This document shows positions 1 through 6,216 of a stretch of DNA of 6,216 nt, piece after piece. The position numbers were made by a program, and so were the translations under genes. Every line of letters begins with the position of its first letter. Position 1 is the stretch's first letter. Source of the stretch: Candidatus Dadabacteria bacterium (lineage in GTDB: Bacteria; Desulfobacterota_D; UBA1144; Nemesobacterales; UBA2774); assembly GCA_003229065.1 (NCBI GenBank), contig QIHJ01000075.1, positions 1-6,216 of the forward strand, in the 5' to 3' direction. A model generated the notes under the pieces. That model had not been told where the DNA came from. It made no database searches and was given only the letters and a program-made list of their open reading frames with translations.

Positions 1-515
1 GAAATCAGGTTATATATCTCCGGGTCGGGTTTGCCATGCTCCACGTCCTGTATCGTAGCTATAAAATCAAACTCGTCCTTGATATCGAGGATTTCAAGCA
101 CTCTGAAAGCCTCACGTCTATGAGACATTGTGCCGAGACCAACCGTGTAGCCCTCATCCTTTGCCCATTTAAGGAGCGCCATGTTATACGGGCACAGATG
201 CTCCTTCAAGACTACGGGGTCTGATATCATCGAGAAGTAGTTATCCATCCTTATATCTACAAACGCTTGCCAGGGTTGCGTGACATTGAGCTCCTTCATT
301 CTTTTTACGGCGGCATCTTTCAGATCGAACCGCTGTAGAAGCCCCTCGGCAACCTCCTTTCTTGTCAGACCGGCAAAATCTTTAAATCCCTCCACTACCT
401 CTGCCTCGGTCAGTTCCGGTTTCAGTTCCACTGCAGCCTTGGCATAAGACTTGGCTTTTAAGACTTCCGTCTGCACCAGCGTTCCGTCAAGATCGAATAT
501 GAATGCCTTTATCAA
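1..515 (-). CDS. HAD-superfamily hydrolase, phosphoglycolate phosphatase / beta-phosphoglucomutase-like (partial, C-terminus beyond window)
   Basis: The first 171 codons are visible and the 3' end lies outside the window. The N-terminus reads MIKAFIFDLDGTL, the HAD motif I, with the nucleophile Asp8 and the acid/base Asp10. A helical cap domain follows (about residues 15-90), containing GLTR at 49-52, which resembles the substrate loop of beta-phosphoglucomutase and phosphoglycolate phosphatase relatives. Motif II is VGLGTMSHR (Thr129) and motif III is HGKPDPEIY (Lys162). The acidic motif IV is past the edge. The family is cytoplasmic, Mg-dependent and acts on small phosphorylated metabolites; phosphatase or mutase activity on a sugar phosphate is inferred from family and context only. 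The start is TTG at 515. An in-frame stop at 548-546 excludes a longer ORF with an ATG, and the next in-frame ATG (residue 73) would remove motif I. No Shine-Dalgarno is visible; the preceding gene ends 11 bases upstream, so translation may be coupled to it. Confidence 0.88.
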   Translation of the reverse strand, partial: MIKAFIFDLDGTLVQTEVLKAKSYAKAAVELKPELTEAEVVEGFKDFAGLTRKEVAEGLLQRFDLKDAAVKRMKELNVTQPWQAFVDIRMDNYFSMISDPVVLKEHLCPYNMALLKWAKDEGYTVGLGTMSHRREAFRVLEILDIKDEFDFIATIQDVEHGKPDPEIYNLI

Positions 516-526
516 TTTTTTTTCGT

Positions 527-3352
527 TTACAAGTTGTCTGTGAGTTTATCAATATCTGCGACAACGTTTTCTCCAAGATGAAATGTTATGACATTTCGTT
601 TATTCTCGAGTAGCGCCTTCCGGTCACCGAGCGCCTGAGCGTTTTTCAACACGCCGAAGCTGATCGAAGAAGCCTTCTTTCCGGGCTCGTCCGGTATGGG
701 AGCGTCCTCGGGCATTTCAGAAGTAAGCTGTATAAAAAGCCCGTGCCCCGCGTCACCCTTATGAAGCTGCCCGGTAGAGTGAAGGAACCTGGGCCCGAAC
801 CCTGAAGTAGTTGCGAGCTTGTATTTCATTTGCACTTTTTTACGGAACCTCTGCATAGCCTCATACGTTTCGTCCTCCGGTTTTACATAGGCCTGAAGCG
901 TTACGTAGCTCCTGCCCTTTGATCCGTTCTTCCCGGGGCTCGCTAGAGACATAAATTTCTTTAGGGCTCCCTTGAGGTTCTTGGCCTCAAAACCCGAATA
1001 CACAGTTATGCCGTTATCCGTTAAAGTGGGTTTGAGTACGGGGAGTTTCCCTTTTTTCTGGTACTCGGCGATCATATTGCGCGCGAGAACTTTAGCGGCC
1101 TCTACATTTGGCTGATTAAACGGATGGATACCGATAATCATTCCCGCAATCGCTATTGCCATCTCCCAGCGGAAGAACTCTCCGCCCAGGTCGTATATGT
1201 CGCGTAGATGAATCCTAACTACGGGATGCCCGGCTTTTTCGAGCCGGTTTACATGCTTGTCGAACGTATTGTCATTGGCAAGGCGGAGATACACGAAGAG
1301 CCTGTCTTTTGCATAGTACTTGGGCTCCGTTATAGGTTCTCTGTCAACAGGTAATATGCCCTTACCGCTCTTCCCCGTACTCTCGGCTATAAGCTGCTCG
1401 GCCCAGGCTCCGAACCCCTCGATCGGCGGTGAAGCTATAAGCGTCACCTTATCATGACCCGCTTTTGCAAGCTCGCCCATTATCGCTCCGAGCCAGGCTC
1501 CCGAATGGTCTCCCTCGACCGCACAATTACAGCTCTCGTTATTATGGAGCATAGTGATCGCCCGCTCAAGGAGCGTATTCAGATCGACTCCCTGAAAAGC
1601 TGCCGGAGGTATTCCCACCATCGAGAGCGCCGAATAGCGTCCGCCGATGTTGGGGTCGTTCAGGAACGTTTTTCTGAACTTTAGCTCCTTAGCCAATTTC
1701 TCAAGCCCGCTCCCGGGGTCCGTAATGGCAACGAAATGACGCCCGACCTCTTTCTTGCCGACTTTTTGGAGAGCCACGTTGTAGAAATATTTCATATAAG
1801 AGAGAGTCTCCGCCGTGCCGCCCGATTTAGTGGAGACCATATAGAGAGTCTTTTCGGGGTCAAGGCGCCTCTCAAACTCGAGCACGGTGCCCGGGTCTGT
1901 ACTGTCCAGTACCGCCACGTCCAGATACCCGTCTTTCACACCGTAAGTCTCGCGTATTACCGAAACCGCGAGGCTCGATCCCCCCATCCCCATAAGCAGC
2001 GCATCGGTATAACCCTCCGCTCTCACATCGTCAACGACAGAGTTAATTCCCCTCAGAGCGTCATCCATGACTTCGGGTATGTGGAGCCACCCCAGACGGT
2101 TGCTTATTTCAGTCGGGTCTTTTCCCCAGACCAGGTAATCGAAGTTCCAAATTTTCTGCACTATTTTTTTTTTGCGTATGTTTTCAAGCGCTTTGTCCAC
2201 CGCCCCCTGATATTTGCCGAGGCTTGCGGAATAGGGCACTTTTTCCTGTAAAATACTATCCTTCTTCTCTTCGATACTCGCCATCAGCGTTTCAAATGAC
2301 TGGGCGAATTTCCTTACGCCGTCCTTAAGGAGATCATCTGTTATAGCATTAAGGCTTATACCGGCTTTCTCAAGCGCCGCCAGCTCTTCTTTCGCCTTTT
2401 TAAGGCCCTTGGTAAGAGTCATAGCAGGTTTCCCATGGTCTCTGAAGTTCTTGTAAGTGTTAGGCGGTACCGTATTAACCGTGTTTGGTCCTATCAGCTC
2501 GTCAACATACAGGGTATCCGGGTATTCCGGGTTCTTGGTGCTGGTGCTCGCCCAGAGCACCCTTTGGGGCTTGGCACCCGCATCGGCCAGTTTCTTCCAC
2601 CTGGGCCCTTTAAAGGTGTTTCTGTACTCTTCATAGGTTACTTTTGAGTTTGCAATTGCGATTTTACCCTGAAGCTTTTTGTTCCCGATCTTCTCAAGCT
2701 CCGTGTCCACCGCCGAATCCACCCTGCTTACGAAGAATGAAGCTACCGAGGCGACCCTGTCGACCGTGTGTCCTTTAAATACAGAGGGGCCTTCCGCATG
2801 AAGCCTTTCGAGTCCCTTAATATAAGCTTCGACTACAGCTTTGTATTGATCCAGGCTGAACATCAATGTGACGTTTATATTAATGCCGGAGCCTATAAGC
2901 TCTGTAATCGCGGGTATCCCGGCAGGGGTAGCAGGCACTTTGATCATAACATTGGGCCTTCCGAGCGCAACGAAGTATCTCTTGGCTTCCCGTATGGTTT
3001 TCTTTGTCTCATTCGCTAAGGTTGGGCTTACTTCCAGACTTATAAAGCCGTCTGCACCCTCAGTCTTATCGTAAAGCGGTCTGAATTCATCCGCCGCTAA
3101 TGCTATATCTTTTAACGCCAATGCCTCGTATATCTCGTTAACCGACTTGTTCTCCTCTACCAGGGCTTTTAAGTCTTCATCATAGTCGGAGCTTCCCGCT
3201 ATGGCTTTTTCCAGAATAGAAGGATTGGACGTTTCGCCTCTGAGACCCTCTTTTATAAGCGCTTTTAACTCACCTGAAGTAAGGAAAGAGCGCCTTATGT
3301 AGTCATACCAAATCGATTGTCCAAGCTTGGTTAGATCCTTTATTCGTGACAT
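527..3352 (-). CDS. Bifunctional transaldolase / glucose-6-phosphate isomerase (Tal-Pgi fusion)
   Basis: A single uninterrupted frame of 941 residues encodes two cytoplasmic sugar-phosphate enzymes. Residues 1 to about 365 are a transaldolase. They show WYDYIRRS (Asp17), TSNPSIL at 41-47, NVMIKVPAT with the Schiff-base Lys138, SRVDSAVD at 209-216 and WASTSTKNP at 267-275. This half exchanges a dihydroxyacetone unit between sedoheptulose 7-phosphate and glyceraldehyde 3-phosphate. Residues from about 395 to 765 are a phosphoglucose isomerase with two SIS-type sugar-isomerase folds: GMGGSS at 455-460, STKSGGTAET at 507-516, NIGGRYSALS at 568-577, AESTGKSGKG at 656-665 (Glu657 likely the catalytic base) and FNQPNVEAAK at 745-754, which resembles the second PGI signature with Lys754. 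It interconverts glucose 6- and fructose 6-phosphate. About 170 further residues contain GFGPRFLHSTGQLHKG at 851-866. Length and order match the known Tal-Pgi fusion family, also reported next to transketolase in acetic acid bacteria. The ATG at 3352 has AGGAG six bases upstream. Confidence 0.96.
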   Translation of the reverse strand: MSRIKDLTKLGQSIWYDYIRRSFLTSGELKALIKEGLRGETSNPSILEKAIAGSSDYDEDLKALVEENKSVNEIYEALALKDIALAADEFRPLYDKTEGADGFISLEVSPTLANETKKTIREAKRYFVALGRPNVMIKVPATPAGIPAITELIGSGININVTLMFSLDQYKAVVEAYIKGLERLHAEGPSVFKGHTVDRVASVASFFVSRVDSAVDTELEKIGNKKLQGKIAIANSKVTYEEYRNTFKGPRWKKLADAGAKPQRVLWASTSTKNPEYPDTLYVDELIGPNTVNTVPPNTYKNFRDHGKPAMTLTKGLKKAKEELAALEKAGISLNAITDDLLKDGVRKFAQSFETLMASIEEKKDSILQEKVPYSASLGKYQGAVDKALENIRKKKIVQKIWNFDYLVWGKDPTEISNRLGWLHIPEVMDDALRGINSVVDDVRAEGYTDALLMGMGGSSLAVSVIRETYGVKDGYLDVAVLDSTDPGTVLEFERRLDPEKTLYMVSTKSGGTAETLSYMKYFYNVALQKVGKKEVGRHFVAITDPGSGLEKLAKELKFRKTFLNDPNIGGRYSALSMVGIPPAAFQGVDLNTLLERAITMLHNNESCNCAVEGDHSGAWLGAIMGELAKAGHDKVTLIASPPIEGFGAWAEQLIAESTGKSGKGILPVDREPITEPKYYAKDRLFVYLRLANDNTFDKHVNRLEKAGHPVVRIHLRDIYDLGGEFFRWEMAIAIAGMIIGIHPFNQPNVEAAKVLARNMIAEYQKKGKLPVLKPTLTDNGITVYSGFEAKNLKGALKKFMSLASPGKNGSKGRSYVTLQAYVKPEDETYEAMQRFRKKVQMKYKLATTSGFGPRFLHSTGQLHKGDAGHGLFIQLTSEMPEDAPIPDEPGKKASSISFGVLKNAQALGDRKALLENKRNVITFHLGENVVADIDKLTDNL

Positions 3353-3425
3353 TTTCTTCTCCTTATTCTTTCGATTTAGACTTGTTTACCCTTAACGAAT
3401 GCTCTATTTTGAGGCTCTATTATTG
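3353..3425 (-). other. 73-base spacer between transketolase and tal-pgi
   Basis: This AT-rich spacer runs from the transketolase stop to the fusion's ATG. I see no GC-rich hairpin followed by a T-run, and no convincing -35/-10 pair. It therefore looks like an intra-operon spacer, with both genes read from a promoter upstream of transketolase. A weak internal promoter cannot be excluded by eye. Confidence 0.55.
3359..3363 (-). promoter_or_regulatory. Shine-Dalgarno site of the tal-pgi gene
   Basis: The minus strand reads AAGGAG at the site, then six bases (AAGAAA) before the ATG at 3352-3350. This supports that start codon and independent ribosome loading on the fusion gene rather than pure coupling to transketolase. 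Confidence 0.8.
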
Positions 3426-5483
3426 TTATTTCTTTTTCCCTGAAATTTTCTTGCCGTTACGCCTTAGCACTTCCTTTGTCTTAGCCACAATATGCTCTAC
3501 CGTAAACCCGAATTCAGGCCACAGATCCGCGATTGGCGCCGACTCTCCGAATGTGCTTACTCCTATTACTCCTCCGTTGTCATGGAGCCCTACGTACCTC
3601 CGCCAACCGAACGTGGACCCTGCCTCTACGGACACCCTTGCTTTTACGGAAGTGGGCAAAACCTTCTCCCAATACTCCGCACCCTGGAGCTCATAAAGAG
3701 ACCAGCAAGGCATGCTCACTACCCTTGCTTTAATCCCCTGTTTTTTTAACTTCTCGTAAGCATCGAGACATAGATGAACCTCAGAGCCCGTGCCTATAAG
3801 GATAACGTCGGGCTTGCCCTTGGAATCCGCTAATACGTACGCTCCTCTTAAAGCTCCTTCTGCGGGTGCGTACTTTTTCCTGTCGATTGTCGGGATATTC
3901 TGCCTTGTGAGAATAAGAGCTACGGGTCTGTCTTTAACTTCCATCACGTATTTCCAGAGAGCGCTCAGCTCATTTGCGTCAGCGGGTCTTATGACGTCCA
4001 TGTTGGGGATTGCTCTAAGCGCCGCAAGATGCTCAATGGGCTGGTGAGTGGGTCCGTCTTCTCCAAGACCGATGCTGTCGTGAGTAAATATATAAATCAC
4101 AGGAATACGCATCAGGCATGAGAGCCTCAAAGGCGGCTTCATGTAGTCGGAGAACACAAAATAACAGGCGGCATAGGCTCTTAACTTACTTAGCACCATT
4201 CCGTTCGTTACGGCTGCCATTGCATTCTCTCTTATGCCGAAATGAAAATTCCTGCCGCTGTATACGTTTTTCTCAAAGCTGCTCGCGTCATCCAAGTACG
4301 TCTTTGTAGACGGTCCTACGTCACCCGCTCCCCCGAGGAGCCACGGCACGTCTTTTCCTATAGCGTTTAATATTTTCCCGTTCGAGCTCCGGGATGCCAG
4401 GCCGTTGGGATCCGTAGGGAATTCGGGCAGGCAGCTCTCCCAGTCCTCAGGCATCTCCCTGTTCTCGATCATTCCAAACTGCTTTGCCAAATCCGGGTAT
4501 TCAAACGCATACTTGGCAAACTTCTCATTCCATTCCTGCTCGGCGTTCTTACCCCGTCTTAGTATTGCTTTTCTATACTCCTTAACTTCTCCCGGAACAT
4601 AGAATGTTTTATTAGGGTCCCACCCATAGTTGATCTTTGTCTTTCTGATTTCCTCCTCTCCAAGCGGCTCTCCATGGGCGGCAGAAGTGTCCTGCTTGTT
4701 CGGGCTCCCATAGCCTATATGGCTGTCTACAATAATAAGTGAAGGCTGCTCGGCCTCATGGTTGGCCCTCCCCAGAGCCTCTTCCAGAAGCTCCAGGTCA
4801 TTGGCGTCACCTACGCGCTGTACATGCCAGTTGTAGCCCATAAAGCGGGCAGCCACGTCCTCGCTGAATGCAAGCGCCGTATGGCCCTCAATTGTTATAT
4901 GGTTGTTATCGTATATCCACACAAGGTTGTTCAGCCCCAAATGGCCTGCGAGCGATGCGGCTTCGCTTGAAATCCCCTCCATCATACAGCCGTCCCCGCC
5001 TATTGCGTAAACGTTGTAATTTATAATCTCGTGCCCGGGACGGTTGAAATATGTCGACAACCACTTTTCAGCAACCGCCATTCCTACGGAGGTAGCGTAG
5101 CCTTGACCCAGCGGTCCTGTGGTGGTCTCGATTCCGGGCGCCGCGCCGTACTCCGGGTGCCCTGCGCATTTACTGTGAAGTTGCCTGAAAGTTTTAATGT
5201 CTTTTAGAGATAAGTCGTAACCCGTAATGTGCAATATACTGTAGAGAAGCATGGAGGCATGACCCGCCGAAAGAACAAAACGGTCCCGGTTGGGCCAGTC
5301 GGGGTTCTTCGGGTTAAACATCATGAACTTATCGAAAATCGTATAGGCGACCGGTGCCATAGACATAGGAGTCCCGGGGTGTCCGGAATTGGCCTTTTGG
5401 ACGGCGTCTATTGAAAGTGTTCTAATCGTGTTTATTATGAGCTGCTCAAGCTTGCCACTTTTAGTTTTTGGTTTTGCTTCCAT
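3426..5483 (-). CDS. tkt: Transketolase
   Basis: This complete 685-residue protein is close in length to typical bacterial transketolases (about 660-670). It is the thiamine-diphosphate enzyme that moves two-carbon ketol units between xylulose 5-phosphate and ribose 5-phosphate or erythrose 4-phosphate in the cytoplasm. The N-terminal PP domain shows NSGHPGTPM (His35), SAGHASML (His75), AGHPEYG (His109), GPLGQG at 123-128, and the ThDP/metal motif starting GDGCMMEG at 163 and ending in YDNN at 191-194; His270 is in AAHGEPLG. The Pyr domain has LASRSS at 362-367 (Arg365), HFGIREN with catalytic Glu419, and THDSIGLGEDGPTHQP at 467-482 (His480). Arg527 is in LTRQN. Residues from about 545 form the C-terminal domain. 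The serine of the usual GGSADL motif is Ala386 here (GGAGDV). Both termini are lysine-rich. The ATG at 5483 has AGGAGG six bases upstream. The gene lies 73 bases before tal-pgi, its functional partner. Confidence 0.97.
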   Translation of the reverse strand: MEAKPKTKSGKLEQLIINTIRTLSIDAVQKANSGHPGTPMSMAPVAYTIFDKFMMFNPKNPDWPNRDRFVLSAGHASMLLYSILHITGYDLSLKDIKTFRQLHSKCAGHPEYGAAPGIETTTGPLGQGYATSVGMAVAEKWLSTYFNRPGHEIINYNVYAIGGDGCMMEGISSEAASLAGHLGLNNLVWIYDNNHITIEGHTALAFSEDVAARFMGYNWHVQRVGDANDLELLEEALGRANHEAEQPSLIIVDSHIGYGSPNKQDTSAAHGEPLGEEEIRKTKINYGWDPNKTFYVPGEVKEYRKAILRRGKNAEQEWNEKFAKYAFEYPDLAKQFGMIENREMPEDWESCLPEFPTDPNGLASRSSNGKILNAIGKDVPWLLGGAGDVGPSTKTYLDDASSFEKNVYSGRNFHFGIRENAMAAVTNGMVLSKLRAYAACYFVFSDYMKPPLRLSCLMRIPVIYIFTHDSIGLGEDGPTHQPIEHLAALRAIPNMDVIRPADANELSALWKYVMEVKDRPVALILTRQNIPTIDRKKYAPAEGALRGAYVLADSKGKPDVILIGTGSEVHLCLDAYEKLKKQGIKARVVSMPCWSLYELQGAEYWEKVLPTSVKARVSVEAGSTFGWRRYVGLHDNGGVIGVSTFGESAPIADLWPEFGFTVEHIVAKTKEVLRRNGKKISGKKK

Positions 5484-5489
5484 TACCGT

Positions 5490-5495
5490 CCTCCT
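5490..5495 (-). promoter_or_regulatory. Strong Shine-Dalgarno site of transketolase
   Basis: The minus strand reads AGGAGG, a perfect core match to the anti-Shine-Dalgarno. A six-base spacer (ACGGTA) separates it from the ATG at 5483-5481. It fixes the start and suggests efficient translation. Confidence 0.85.
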
Positions 5496-5639
5496 GACAA
5501 TAGTTGCGAGTTGTTACTCTTGCTATAGTTTTATTTTGTAATATTAATTTGGTATTAAGAACCCGAAAAAAATTATTTTATCTTCATTGCTTAACATCTC
5601 TTTCCTAGAGGTGAACATGTCTTCAGTGCCGGACCCGGA

Positions 5640-5669
5640 TTTGTAAGGTATATACTATTTGTTAGTCAA
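5640..5669 (-). promoter_or_regulatory. Candidate sigma70-type promoter for the transketolase operon
   Basis: On the minus strand, TTGACT (5669-5664, five of six to TTGACA) is followed after 18 bases by TACAAA (5645-5640, four of six to TATAAT). Transcription would start near 5633, giving a leader of about 150 bases. The palindrome GTATATAC lies in the spacer. The -10 match is weak and the region is AT-rich, so chance matches are expected. Confidence 0.25.
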
Positions 5670-5713
5670 AATTTCTTATAACTTTGTCTCCGCCGGGCAC
5701 CTCTATTTTCAAT

Positions 5714-5753
5714 AAGTGTAAGCACTTTAGACTTTAAGAGATTAATCTTCGAA
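5714..5753. repeat. Cluster of short palindromes (possible operator)
   Basis: AAGTG-TAAG-CACTT (5714-5727) is a perfect 5-base inverted repeat with a 4-base centre. The perfect 10-base palindrome AGATTAATCT (5739-5748) and TTCGAA (5748-5753) follow within 26 bases. They sit upstream of the promoter candidate. Dyad symmetry is typical of operator sites, but none matches a regulator motif I recognise, and in AT-rich DNA some such symmetry is expected by chance. Confidence 0.25.
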
Positions 5754-5805
5754 ATAGATAAACTGCCTCCTCCCGACCCCTTAGTGCCATTATCACATAT
5801 TGATT

Positions 5806-5827
5806 ATATTTTTTCAACAAATAATAT
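5806..5827 (-). other. AU-only hairpin just after the glucokinase stop codon
   Basis: On the minus strand ATATTATTT and AAAAAATAT pair with one mismatch around a GTTG loop, starting three bases past the stop codon. There are no G-C pairs and no following T-run, so it is a poor intrinsic terminator. It could be a 3'-end structure or chance in AT-rich DNA. Confidence 0.2.
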
Positions 5828-5830
5828 GCT

Positions 5831-6216
5831 TTAAAGCTCGACCGCAAGCGCCGCGCCTACAATTCCGGCATTATTCTGCATTTGTGCCGGGACTACCTCT
5901 GCTTTAACGTCTATATATTCAAAGAATTTTTCAGACCTCTTGCTCACGCCTCCCCCTATAATAAAGAGGTCGGGAGATAAATATCTCTCCAGTGTGCTCA
6001 AGTACTTATCCACCCTCTTTCCCCATTTTTTCCAGGTTAGATCCTCCCTTTCCCTCCGGCTTGCGGCAGCCTTCTTCTCATAGTCACCGCCGTCAATTTC
6101 AATATGTCCGAGCTCGGTATTATGGACCAGGCGCCCGTCTACAAAGAGCGCTGTCCCTATACCGGTGCCAAGAGTAACCATCATCACGACTCCTCCGCCG
6201 TTGTTGTTATAGTCCT
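5831..6216 (-). CDS. ppgK: ROK-family polyphosphate glucokinase (partial, N-terminus beyond window)
   Basis: The C-terminal 127 codons and the stop are visible; the frame stays open to the window edge. GTG and ATG codons at 6187-6179 lie inside the conserved sequence [14 protein letters not shown], so they are not the real start. The family normally has about 250-270 residues, so roughly half is missing, including the catalytic Asp region and the first phosphate motif. Visible marks are [10 protein letters not shown] (fragment residues 15-24, phosphate binding), [11 protein letters not shown] (32-42, sugar-binding Glu34 and His37), the Trp-rich [13 protein letters not shown] stretch, [13 protein letters not shown] (81-93) and NNAGIVGAA (114-122). 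These match strictly polyphosphate-using glucokinases better than other ROK kinases. There is no ROK zinc motif (CxCGxxGC), as expected in that group. The enzyme makes glucose 6-phosphate from glucose, using polyphosphate (or ATP) as phosphoryl donor. Donor choice cannot be proven from this half. It lies 347 bases upstream of transketolase on the same strand. Confidence 0.87.
   Translation of the reverse strand, partial: DYNNNGGGVVMMVTLGTGIGTALFVDGRLVHNTELGHIEIDGGDYEKKAAASRREREDLTWKKWGKRVDKYLSTLERYLSPDLFIIGGGVSKRSEKFFEYIDVKAEVVPAQMQNNAGIVGAALAVEL

Larger units (their letters stand above)
5484..5830. other. 347-base AT-rich intergenic region upstream of transketolase
   Basis: No credible gene is present in either direction; the longest ATG-started frames found by eye are short (about 24, 18 and 9 codons). 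The region holds a weak promoter candidate for transketolase, an AU-only hairpin right after the glucokinase stop, a G-rich tract on the minus strand (5766-5780), short palindromes around 5714-5753, and a GTATATAC palindrome at 5648-5655. I found no strong intrinsic terminator. It is by far the largest gap in the window and the most likely site of control for the operon downstream. Confidence 0.7.

Noticed and set aside
36..224. 62-codon plus-strand frame at the left edge
   Set aside because: It is antisense to the HAD gene, whose motifs II and III are encoded in exactly this stretch on the other strand.
516..529. Programmed frameshift joining Tal-Pgi to the HAD frame at the A8 run
   Set aside because: The A8 run lies after the fusion's TAA stop (529-527), so ribosomes reading the fusion would terminate before reaching it.
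1736..2251. 171-codon plus-strand open frame opposite the isomerase domain
   Set aside because: It lies wholly antisense to a well-conserved enzyme, matches no family I know, and its composition is that of a complementary-strand shadow.
5600..5612. CTCT-AGGAA-AGAG inverted repeat as a terminator or riboswitch stem
   Set aside because: Only four base pairs, no extended stem, and the nearest T-run is about 20 bases away.
5546..5620. Minus-strand 24-codon ORF starting ATGTTCACC in the transketolase leader (possible leader peptide)
   Set aside because: No Shine-Dalgarno precedes it and it has no run of regulatory codons; there is no attenuator-like hairpin and T-run after it.
5616..5645. Plus-strand 9-codon ORF (MSSVPDPDL) preceded by GAGGTG
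   Set aside because: The ribosome-site-like match is short, the peptide is tiny, and the surrounding genes are all on the other strand. There is no sign of conservation available from one sequence.
5734..5790. Minus-strand 18-codon ORF starting ATGGCACTA
   Set aside because: No ribosome-binding site, AT-rich context, and no recognisable peptide; likely chance.
5806..5827. Rho-independent terminator after the glucokinase gene
   Set aside because: The hairpin contains only A-T pairs with a mismatch and is not followed by a T-run, so it is listed only as a weak structure.

Overview
The window is a bacterial chromosomal segment from central carbon metabolism. All four genes lie on the minus strand, so transcription runs from high to low coordinates. 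Coding density is high. The genes have a mixed, moderate base composition and the gaps between them are AT-rich. Shine-Dalgarno sequences are clear in front of the two complete genes. No introns, insertion sequences, tRNA or rRNA genes, CRISPR arrays or phage genes are visible. The organism cannot be named from this sequence. The Tal-Pgi fusion, a transketolase neighbour and a polyphosphate-type glucokinase would fit an environmental Gram-negative or deep-branching lineage, but that is a guess.

Layout in the direction of transcription: (1) 6216-5831 is the C-terminal half of a ROK-family polyphosphate glucokinase, cut by the window edge. (2) 5830-5484 is a 347-base AT-rich intergenic region with several short palindromes, a G-rich tract and a weak promoter candidate. 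(3) 5483-3426 is a complete transketolase of 685 residues. (4) After a 73-base gap, 3352-527 encodes a 941-residue fusion of transaldolase and glucose-6-phosphate isomerase with an extra C-terminal domain. (5) Eleven bases further on, a HAD-superfamily phosphatase or phosphoglucomutase-like gene starts at a TTG codon (515) and runs off the left edge of the window.

The genes fit one pathway. The glucokinase would make glucose 6-phosphate. The isomerase half of the fusion interconverts this with fructose 6-phosphate. Transketolase and the transaldolase half link fructose 6-phosphate and glyceraldehyde 3-phosphate to the pentose and sedoheptulose phosphates of the non-oxidative pentose phosphate pathway. 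The HAD enzyme probably acts on a phosphorylated small molecule, but its substrate cannot be read from the sequence. Transketolase, the fusion and the HAD gene are probably one transcription unit. The glucokinase may belong to it or be transcribed separately.

I did not find an undescribed defence, mobile or RNA system here. The most interesting items are the fusion enzyme with its uncharacterised C-terminal domain, the leaderless-looking TTG start of the HAD gene directly after the fusion's stop, and the structured gap upstream of transketolase.
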